This document shows positions 1 to 4,721 of a DNA stretch of 8,443 nt, in pieces. Position numbers and translations under genes: made by a program. The notes under the pieces are model-generated. The model was given only the letters and a program-made list of their open reading frames with translations. It was not told where the DNA came from and made no database searches. Every line of letters begins with the position of its first letter. Position 1 is the first letter of the stretch. The DNA is taken from the NCBI GenBank assembly GCA_021812785.1, contig JAKAMR010000096.1, positions 1-8,443 on the forward strand, read 5' to 3'. The DNA comes from Nitrospirota bacterium. Lineage in GTDB: Bacteria > Nitrospirota > Thermodesulfovibrionia > Thermodesulfovibrionales > JdFR-88.

Positions 1-2
1 TC

Positions 3-632
3 ACGATACAGAAAGCCCATCCCGCACCCGCCGATACCGTTGCCCATGCGCTCTACCCCGTCGGGCAGCACCTGAAGACGCCGCTTCTTCTTGACCTGCT
101 TCGCGAGACCGGCACGGGGTCGGTCCTGGTCTTTACGCGCACCAAGCACCGGGCCAAACGGGTTGCGGCCCAACTCCTCAGGGCCGGCTACCGGAGCGCG
201 TCGCTTCAGGGAAACCTTTCCCAGAACCGGAGGCAGGCGGCGCTCAACGGGTTCAAGACAGGCACCTATCAGATCCTAGTAGCCACCGACATAGCAGCCC
301 GCGGCATCGACGTATCAAGCATTTCTCATGTCATCAACTATGACATGCCAGACACCACGGACGCCTACACGCACAGGATCGGCCGCACCGGCCGTGCTTC
401 AAGGACCGGCGACGCCTTTACCTTCGTGACGCGGGAAGATGAGATCATGGTGCGGAGCATAGAGCGCGTGCTCGGAGAAAAGGTTGAAAGGCGTTTACTG
501 GAAGGCTTCGATTATGAAAAACCTGCGTCGCACCCAGACACCGAGCCTGCCAGTCAATCCATGCCTCCCCATCGGAGCCAAAAAAGAGACTCGGCCCCAA
601 AAGTCTGGAGCTTCGGAAAAAAGAGGCGTTAA
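3..632 (+). CDS. DEAD-box ATP-dependent RNA helicase, RhlE-like, C-terminal part (5' truncated by window edge)
   Basis: This is the second RecA-like domain of a superfamily 2 RNA helicase, which uses ATP to unwind or remodel RNA in the cytoplasm (ribosome assembly, mRNA turnover, cold adaptation in known relatives). About 209 residues are visible. They contain motif IV (VLVFTRTK), the QxR-type region (QGNLSQNRR), motif V (VATDIAARGIDV) and motif VI (HRIGRTGRA), all intact. The first RecA domain with the Walker A and DEAD motifs lies left of the window. After the helicase core there is a short polar tail ending in a basic cluster (FGKKRR), as in RhlE-type proteins, where such tails bind RNA. 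The reading frame is open from the window edge to a TAA stop. The exact paralogue (RhlE, RhlB, DeaD, CshA) cannot be fixed from this half; the short basic tail favours RhlE. Confidence 0.93.
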   Translation, partial: TIQKAHPAPADTVAHALYPVGQHLKTPLLLDLLRETGTGSVLVFTRTKHRAKRVAAQLLRAGYRSASLQGNLSQNRRQAALNGFKTGTYQILVATDIAARGIDVSSISHVINYDMPDTTDAYTHRIGRTGRASRTGDAFTFVTREDEIMVRSIERVLGEKVERRLLEGFDYEKPASHPDTEPASQSMPPHRSQKRDSAPKVWSFGKKRR

Positions 633-642
633 GGTACAGGTA

Positions 643-668
643 CAGGCCGCGGCGGAAAACCCGGCCTG
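643..668 (+). terminator. Stem-loop 10 bp after the helicase stop, possible weak terminator
   Basis: A perfect 7-bp inverted repeat (CAGGCCG / CGGCCTG) encloses a 12-nt loop just after the helicase stop. No T-run follows on the plus strand, so it is not a canonical intrinsic terminator. It could be a mRNA 3'-end stabilising hairpin or part of a Rho-dependent end. The gap to the convergent cytochrome gene (633-782) shows nothing else except a 10-bp direct repeat, CGCAATAGCC, at about 695 and 771. Confidence 0.3.
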
Positions 669-782
669 CCCAAAATTCCAATTCCCCGGCAGCCGCAATA
701 GCCCAGCCCGAATTTTATTGAAGCTGGCAAAACATGCGACCCTCGCCTGACCGGAGATAGTGCTGGTAAACGCAATAGCCTC

Positions 783-1283
783 TTATTTTTTTATCGCCTC
801 TTCATATTCCCGGGGCGAAGTGACCGGCAGATGCTTTACGGATACTGCCAGCGACCATAATTCCTTGTCAGTGAGGGTTTTTTCAAATGAAGGCATCCCG
901 GTTGTCTTTATCCCGTTGCGGATCACCCAGAAGATGTGTCTCACTGACAGGTCTTTGACTGATTTCATCAGGTCAGGTGGATGGGGATACATACCTTTCG
1001 CAAAGCCGGCTTGCTGCACGCCCGGAGCGCCGTGACACGGCTCGCAAGTTTCGTGAAACCTGCTGAATCCGGTGTAGGCGGGTACGTCCTTCACGTAGGC
1101 AGGGATCGCAACCTTGTCCGCCCTGGGGCGAATGCTGTTTCTCCGGACGGTTTTCAAGACCCAGACTATTGCCGGGGCGTCTGGTTTGCCTGCGGCCACA
1201 TTGTATATTCCGGAGAAAATGAAGCCCAAAAAAAGAATCATCAGGACCAGCAGTGTTGAAAATACCGTGAGGAAAATCTTCAT
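783..1283 (-). CDS. Membrane-anchored monohaem c-type cytochrome
   Basis: A 166-residue class I-like cytochrome c that would carry one covalently attached haem on the outer face of the cytoplasmic membrane and pass single electrons. Residues about 3-26 form one long hydrophobic segment (uncleaved anchor or signal peptide). The haem-binding motif CEPCH is at 80-84, and a likely axial methionine is M130 in the GMPSF segment, which is a typical spacing. The region HPPDLMKSVKDLSVRHIFWVI is the helical part common to cytochrome c domains of the cbb3 subunit III / PF13442 type. The ATG start is preceded by GGAGGG at a spacing of about 5 nt. The gene stands alone on the minus strand, convergent with the helicase, so its redox partner is not given by neighbours. 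It may serve a terminal oxidase or act as a periplasmic electron shuttle; cydA in this window takes electrons from quinol and is not an obvious partner. Confidence 0.87.
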   Translation of the reverse strand: MKIFLTVFSTLLVLMILFLGFIFSGIYNVAAGKPDAPAIVWVLKTVRRNSIRPRADKVAIPAYVKDVPAYTGFSRFHETCEPCHGAPGVQQAGFAKGMYPHPPDLMKSVKDLSVRHIFWVIRNGIKTTGMPSFEKTLTDKELWSLAVSVKHLPVTSPREYEEAIKK

Positions 1284-1554
1284 GGTGCCCTCCAGAGTAA
1301 AGGCATTGTAATCTAATAAGGCTGAGCTCCCTCCACCCCGGCCTTATTTCTTAATGGCTCTTACATTGTAGGGTAAACAGGGCTTTTTTCTCAGTGTGCC
1401 ACATCACATGAAGAACTAAAAGACATGCAATCGCAGCCGCTTTCACAGCTGTTTACCCCTTCTCTGGAGCATCTTATAAGTGCCCAGGAGGACTGTAGCA
1501 GGGACAAACGCCCTCATTAACCGGTTTATAACATTTGAACCGATAAAGACTCTC
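1284..1554. other. Non-coding gap upstream of the cytochrome c gene
   Basis: The full gap between the cytochrome start and the DsrE-like stop is 338 bp; its right end holds a terminator listed separately. I see no convincing promoter for the cytochrome gene: no -24/-12 element, and only poor -10 matches near 1300-1320. A minus-strand reading frame at 1351-1446, starting GTG, would encode 31 residues that begin like a signal peptide (VKAAAIACLLVLHVMW), with AAGGGG upstream. It is too short and unsupported to call a gene. A weak 5-bp stem (CGGTT / AACCG) lies near 1522-1542. Confidence 0.5.
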
Positions 1555-1603
1555 ATTTTAAAAAAAAGAAGGAGAGTCCTCTAACGGAACCAGAGGACTC
1601 TCC
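1555..1603 (-). terminator. Strong intrinsic terminator of the osmC-dsrE operon
   Basis: A perfect 12-bp inverted repeat (GGAGAGTCCTCT at 1571-1582, AGAGGACTCTCC at 1592-1603) encloses a 9-nt loop. Read on the minus strand, it is followed at once by a U-rich tract (TTCTTTTTTT). It begins 18 bp after the DsrE-like stop codon, so it ends the operon in that direction. On the plus strand no T-run follows, so it acts one way only. Confidence 0.9.
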
Positions 1604-1621
1604 GGAGGGGGTTGGAAACTT

Positions 1622-2032
1622 TTAAAAACAAAGATTTCCTTTAGCCCGGCTTGTAAGCTCTATCAAGCTCATCGCGCCTTCTATTTCCACGCCTTCAAGC
1701 ATATCCTCCTTATTCAGTTTCCTGTTGGCCATGCTCTGGGAACAGCATTGTATCCTTACTCCCATATCGATTGCCTCTTTTAGTCTCTGGCTGATGCTGG
1801 GCAACGCAGAATTCGGAGACTCATGCTTTTCAATTGCGCCTTTTACCAGCACATCGACAGCACCTTGGACACAGAAAAGCACGGTACTGTATTCGGCAGC
1901 CGCGGCAAGGGTCGAAAACATCAGCGCAGAACGGACGCGTTCCGGGGAATCGAAGCCGGAAGCGCAGAGAACTATGAAGAGTTCCTCCGGCGGTGCTTTA
2001 ACTTTATCAGGCGCCTTCAATATCTTTGGCAC
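1622..2032 (-). CDS. DsrE/DsrF-like small sulfur-transfer family protein
   Basis: A 136-residue soluble cytoplasmic protein of the DsrE/TusD-like fold. It shows the family pattern: a first strand (EELFIVLCASG, 16-26), a helix rich in small residues (SALMFSTLAAAAEY, 36-48), a second strand (TVLFCVQGAVDVL), then the GVRIQCCSQSM segment (91-101), where the family carries its reactive cysteine. Here there are two adjacent cysteines, C96 and C97; further cysteines are C23, C54 and C135. Relatives carry persulfide sulfur between TusA-type carriers and their targets. The start is GTG at 2032, one base after the OsmC-like stop, with only a weak ribosome site (GGA about 9 nt upstream), so translation is probably coupled to the gene before. 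The C-terminus (KGNLCF) ends with a cysteine one residue from the end. Function in sulfur relay is inferred from family and neighbours; the specific acceptor is unknown. Confidence 0.8.
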   Translation of the reverse strand: MPKILKAPDKVKAPPEELFIVLCASGFDSPERVRSALMFSTLAAAAEYSTVLFCVQGAVDVLVKGAIEKHESPNSALPSISQRLKEAIDMGVRIQCCSQSMANRKLNKEDMLEGVEIEGAMSLIELTSRAKGNLCF

Positions 2033-2033
2033 G

Positions 2034-2561
2034 TCAGATATCCAGCTTTGATTCCAGTTTTACCGGCCTGGAGAGGGTGATGCCCACGGGAGAGGTCTTC
2101 ATTACGTGGTCATGGAGCTCCTGCAGGGTCTTCTTATCTGCGGGGGAATCTATCCTTATATTCGCCCGAACCGTTTTGTATCCTGGCAGCTTGTCCATGT
2201 GCAGGCTCTCCGGCGGCTCGAGCCCGAGGAATCCAGGAAGGTCTATCTCTCCTTCCAGGTCGATATGTATCCCGTCAAGCTTTATCCCTCTTACCGCTGC
2301 ATTCATCGCAAAACCTATTGTAAGGCATGCGCCATAGGCCTGAAGCACCATCTCCACCGGGTTTGCGGCCATATTGGTCCCGCAGAGCATCTCCGGCTCA
2401 TCCACCTTGAGGGTGAACTCCCTGGAGCATGTCTGCACCTGGAAGCCTCCCTTCCAGTCGGTTGATGCCTTCCAGACCGTCTTGCCCATTTCCCATTTCT
2501 GTTTCACCGTCTCTACAACCTTGACCAGTTCATCAGTGTTCAGCCCGTTTATTACCGGCAT
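2034..2561 (-). CDS. OsmC-like thiol/peroxide-type protein lacking the second cysteine
   Basis: A 175-residue OsmC/Ohr superfamily protein. In classical members two cysteines reduce organic peroxides. The first is present as C79 in the helix NPVEMVLQAYGACLTIGFA. The position where classical members have CPxS is instead TSPVG (156-160), so the second, resolving cysteine is missing. Other cysteines are C45 and C60. Members of this 'SPV' type are usually annotated only as OsmC family, and their role is not settled. I chose the ATG at 2561 because AGGGGAGGT sits 6 nt upstream. The longer frame starting at 2609 would begin inside the -24/-12 promoter and is not credible. The gene leads a two-gene operon with the DsrE-like gene, one base apart. 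The pairing with DsrE- and TusA-like genes suggests handling of persulfides or other reactive thiols rather than a plain peroxide defence; that is inference. Confidence 0.85.
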   Translation of the reverse strand: MPVINGLNTDELVKVVETVKQKWEMGKTVWKASTDWKGGFQVQTCSREFTLKVDEPEMLCGTNMAANPVEMVLQAYGACLTIGFAMNAAVRGIKLDGIHIDLEGEIDLPGFLGLEPPESLHMDKLPGYKTVRANIRIDSPADKKTLQELHDHVMKTSPVGITLSRPVKLESKLDI

Positions 2562-2604
2562 TGCTCTACCTCCCCTATTGGGTTTTTGATTCTTATTGCA
2601 TACT

Positions 2605-2620
2605 GGCAAAATCCTTGCCA
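2605..2620 (-). promoter_or_regulatory. Sigma-54 (-24/-12) promoter of the osmC-dsrE operon
   Basis: On the minus strand the element reads TGGCAAGGATTTTGCC, against the consensus TGGCAC-N5-TTGCW. The invariant GG and GC are at the right 10-nt separation. The predicted transcript start is near 2594, which gives a 5' leader of about 33 nt before the ATG at 2561. The element lies inside a perfect 7-bp inverted repeat (CTGGCAA-N5-TTGCCAG, 2603-2621), so the plus strand also reads a -24/-12-like sequence. Confidence 0.8.
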
Positions 2621-2662
2621 GACACTTTTTCCCTTAAAAAGGCTGTTTTTAGTTTTTTTTAA

Positions 2663-2675
2663 AAAAGGGTTGATT
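2663..2675 (-). promoter_or_regulatory. Possible IHF site next to an A/T tract, between enhancer and promoter
   Basis: The minus strand reads AATCAACCCTTTT, which matches the IHF consensus WATCAANNNNTTR except for the last base. It overlaps the edge of the proximal palindrome and adjoins a run of T8A6 at about 2653-2666, which would be intrinsically bent. DNA bending between enhancer and promoter is usual for sigma-54 systems. One mismatch in a loose consensus makes this a weak call. Confidence 0.3.
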
Positions 2676-2690
2676 GCAAAATGCAATCAA
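2670..2690. promoter_or_regulatory. Proximal palindrome, probable activator-binding enhancer site 1
   Basis: A perfect palindrome: 9-bp half-sites TTGATTGCA and TGCAATCAA separated by AAA. Its centre (2680) is at about -86 from the predicted osmC transcript start. It shares a 15-bp core with the second copy at 2761-2775. Position, symmetry and repetition fit an upstream activating site for the Fis-type helix-turn-helix of the activator encoded next door. A repressor operator is the alternative. Confidence 0.7.
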
Positions 2691-2760
2691 TTTTCGGCTT
2701 ACATCAGTAGATTTTAGGGAAATTTGCTTATAAAACAGCTTAAATTTATGCAAGCAAATA

Positions 2761-2775
2761 ATTGCAAAATGCAAT
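2761..2775. promoter_or_regulatory. Distal palindrome, probable activator-binding enhancer site 2
   Basis: ATTGCA-AAA-TGCAAT, identical to the core of site 1. Its centre (2768) is 88 bp from site 1, at about -174 from the osmC start. Its right edge overlaps the stop codon of the activator gene (2775-2777), so the site has been kept even where it meets coding sequence. The intervening DNA (2691-2760) is AT-rich, with no other clear motif. Confidence 0.65.
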
Positions 2776-4265
2776 CATTTTTTGCCGTCTGAATATAGTT
2801 TAAGCTTTCTCCAAAGGGTTGTAGTATCGAGGTTCAATAAAACGGCCGCCTTTTTTCTGCTGCCACCGGCGATATCGAGCACTTTAAGGATATGTTCCTT
2901 TTCAACCTTGTCCATGGACAAATCCTGACCCGAGGCGCTCGCGGCAGCTATCTCCGCAGGCAGATCGCCCAGCCTGAGTTCTTCAGCCTCGGCCATCACC
3001 ATTGCCCGCTCTATCGCGTTCTCAAGCTCTCTCACGTTTCCCGGCCATTCGTAATTCATTGCCGCATATAGCGCTTCCTTTGACGCCCTTTTAACGGATT
3101 TACAGAATTTTTTATTGAACTTGGAGATGAAATACTTGATAAGGGGCGGGACGTCCTCTCGCCTGCCCCTCAAAGCAGGCAGATCCAACCTGATGACGTT
3201 GAGCCTATAATACAGATCCTCTCTGAACCGCCCGGCCCGGACTTCCTCCTGAAGCTCGCGGTTGGTCGCCGCGATTATCCGCACATCCACCGTAACTGGT
3301 TTCGTATCTCCCACTTTGTAAAATGTCCTGTCCTGCATGAACCTTAGCAGTTTTACCTGCAGGGCCTTGCTCATTGCCTCCAGCTCGTCCAGGAACAAAG
3401 TGCCGCCCTCAGCCGCTTCAATCAGCCCTTTTTTGTTAGTGTTGGCTCCGGTAAAGGCCCCTTTCACGTAACCGAACATCTCGGATTCAAGGAGATTCTC
3501 GGGCAAAGCCGAGCAGTTTATGGCGAGAAACGGGTTTCCCTTCCGTAAGCTGTTGAAATGCACAGCCCGTGCGATAAGCTCTTTTCCAGTGCCGCTTTCT
3601 CCGGATATAAGTATGCTTGAAGGCACATTTATGATCTTCCTGACAAGGGCCAAAACCTCCAGCATCTTGCGACTGGAGGCTACGATACCTTCGAAGTCCT
3701 TGTGCTTGAGAGTATCTGCCTCCTTCCTGGCCGTTTCAAAAAGCAATGAGTTTTCTATCGAAAGCCCTATAGGCAGCGTGGCCGCGCGGAGCACATCCAG
3801 AAGGTCTTCATCCAGATCATAAGGCAAATGGCTTATCACGCAGAGCACGCCCACAACCTTGTCTTTCGCTTTTATGGGCAACCCGGCATAAAAATCCATC
3901 CCTTCTTTCCGGGCGCTCTCCCTGGTGAAACGGGGGTCCGCGGAGGCGTCCTTCAGGATAACAACTTCGCGGTCGAACTGCGCGATGTTGCCGCACATGC
4001 ATTCGCCCAATTTCACCTTGTTTTTGGTCAGGTCCGTCACAAGCTCGTCAGAAAGGTTCCGGTACGTTACCGGTATCATATCCAGGGTTTCGTAATCGAT
4101 AGTATAGATAACTCCGCTTTTGGCACGCATAAAGGCAAGCACCTTTTCTAGGACGTCATCGAGTATCTCTTTTAATTCAAGGGACTTGCCCACAGTAAGG
4201 GCGATGTCATAAAGGATGGAAAGCTTGCGGTTTTGTCTTTCCAACTGATCTTTTTGAGTATTCAT
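2775..4265 (-). CDS. Sigma-54-dependent transcriptional activator with GAF sensor domain
   Basis: A 496-residue bacterial enhancer-binding protein. Residues about 16-175 form a GAF sensor domain after a short coiled start. Residues about 190-425 are the AAA+ domain: Walker A GESGTGKE (222-229), the sigma-54 contact loop GAFTGA (269-274), Walker B GGTLFLDE (287-294), sensor I AATNRE (332-337), the arginine-finger region GRFREDLYYRL (345-355) and WPGNVREL (407-414). Residues about 453-490 are a Fis-type helix-turn-helix. All catalytic motifs are intact, so it should be an active ATPase that opens sigma-54 promoters. The GAF domain carries C89-x-C91 plus C142, which could bind a metal or sense a thiol, persulfide or redox signal. 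There is no phosphoacceptor domain, so the signal is probably a direct ligand. The ATG is preceded by AGAAGG at 7 nt. It is flanked by two sigma-54 promoters, its likely targets. Confidence 0.93.
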   Translation of the reverse strand: MNTQKDQLERQNRKLSILYDIALTVGKSLELKEILDDVLEKVLAFMRAKSGVIYTIDYETLDMIPVTYRNLSDELVTDLTKNKVKLGECMCGNIAQFDREVVILKDASADPRFTRESARKEGMDFYAGLPIKAKDKVVGVLCVISHLPYDLDEDLLDVLRAATLPIGLSIENSLLFETARKEADTLKHKDFEGIVASSRKMLEVLALVRKIINVPSSILISGESGTGKELIARAVHFNSLRKGNPFLAINCSALPENLLESEMFGYVKGAFTGANTNKKGLIEAAEGGTLFLDELEAMSKALQVKLLRFMQDRTFYKVGDTKPVTVDVRIIAATNRELQEEVRAGRFREDLYYRLNVIRLDLPALRGRREDVPPLIKYFISKFNKKFCKSVKRASKEALYAAMNYEWPGNVRELENAIERAMVMAEAEELRLGDLPAEIAAASASGQDLSMDKVEKEHILKVLDIAGGSRKKAAVLLNLDTTTLWRKLKLYSDGKK

Positions 4266-4289
4266 TCCAATACCTTCTTCATTTTAACA

Positions 4290-4301
4290 TTTGAGCAAAT
4301 T
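4290..4301. promoter_or_regulatory. Small inverted repeat in the divergent control region
   Basis: ATTTG-AG-CAAAT, with further imperfect symmetry (TTTT and AAAA) outside it. It lies about 55 bp upstream of the predicted tusA transcript start and about 25 bp from the activator start codon. It does not match the enhancer palindrome well. It could be a degenerate activator site, an autoregulatory site, or chance in AT-rich DNA. Confidence 0.25.
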
Positions 4302-4323
4302 GAAAAGCAGGGGAGAAAGACAC

Positions 4324-4339
4324 TGGCATTTCTATTGCT
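4324..4339 (+). promoter_or_regulatory. Sigma-54 (-24/-12) promoter of the tusA-like gene
   Basis: TGGCATTTCTATTGCT matches TGGCAC-N5-TTGCW at every position except the sixth. The predicted transcript start is near 4350, leaving a leader of about 32 nt before the ATG at 4382. This is almost the same geometry as the osmC promoter. It points away from the activator gene. Confidence 0.82.
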
Positions 4340-4381
4340 AATGGAAGCAGGAGTAGTTCTGACAATAATCGAGGAGAGAAA

Positions 4382-4606
4382 ATGGATAAAGTAAAAATTC
4401 TTGATGTGAAAGGTCTGGTGTGTCCGGCCCCGGCCATAAAAACCAAACTGGCCATTAACGAAATGGAAACCGGCGAGATATTGAACATTCTTGCTACGGA
4501 CCCCGCTTCAAAAAATGATATTCCAGCCCTAATTGGCAGGCTTGGAAGCACGGTCCTCAGCATTACGGAACTGAAAGGGGTTATCTCCTTCCAGATCAGG
4601 AAATAG
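4382..4606 (+). CDS. TusA/SirA-like sulfur carrier protein
   Basis: A 74-residue cytoplasmic protein of the TusA family (SirA/YedF/YeeD fold). The diagnostic motif CPxP is present as CPAP (14-17) after the first strand (VKILDVKGLV), with C14 as the persulfide-carrying residue. The rest follows the family: a helix (AIKTKLAINEM), the strand EILNILATDPAS, a second helix (DIPALIGRLG) and the last two strands (TVLSITELKGVISFQIRK). Members of the family receive sulfane sulfur from cysteine desulfurases or rhodaneses and hand it to DsrE/TusD-type proteins or to biosynthetic enzymes. The start ATG follows GAGGAG at about 6 nt. It is a monocistronic gene, divergent from the sigma-54 activator and under its own -24/-12 promoter, which ties it to the osmC-dsrE operon. 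Whether it acts in tRNA thiolation, cofactor sulfur delivery or sulfur oxidation cannot be told from sequence. Confidence 0.9.
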   Translation: MDKVKILDVKGLVCPAPAIKTKLAINEMETGEILNILATDPASKNDIPALIGRLGSTVLSITELKGVISFQIRK

Positions 4607-4653
4607 GAGCAGCATAAGTTATTTTGACTGGGGATCGATCTTCTCCCCGCTGA

Positions 4654-4680
4654 CCGGACAAATCTTGTCCCGGCGTTTTT
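4654..4680 (+). terminator. Intrinsic terminator of the tusA-like gene
   Basis: An 8-bp stem with one bulged C (CCGGACAA at 4654-4661, TTGTCCCGG at 4665-4673) and a tight 3-nt loop is followed by TTTTT at 4676-4680. A smaller hairpin (GGGGA / TCCCC, 4630-4648) precedes it. A further inverted repeat (GCGTTT / AAACGC, about 4673-4700) spans the end of the convergent intergenic region and may help end transcripts from both sides. Confidence 0.65.
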
Positions 4681-4721
4681 GGCCTTTTCGGAAGAAACGC
4701 TAGTCCCGGATGCTCCTTTTT

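Noticed and set aside
1381..1400. Possible -24/-12 element for the cytochrome gene around the minus-strand TGGCAC
   Set aside because: TGGCAC is present but no GC dinucleotide stands at the required 10-nt distance.
2562..2609. N-terminal extension of the OsmC-like protein by 16 residues from ATG 2609
   Set aside because: The extension would start within the -24/-12 promoter and upstream of the predicted transcript start; a strong ribosome site serves the ATG at 2561.
4340..4366. Sigma-70 promoter for the activator gene (TTGTCA on the minus strand)
   Set aside because: No acceptable -10 hexamer lies 16-18 bp downstream, so I could not support a promoter call.
4279..4563. Minus-strand frame of 94 codons across the tusA-like gene
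   Set aside because: It overlaps the tusA-like gene and the divergent promoter, has no family resemblance, and the plus-strand gene with CPxP is clear.
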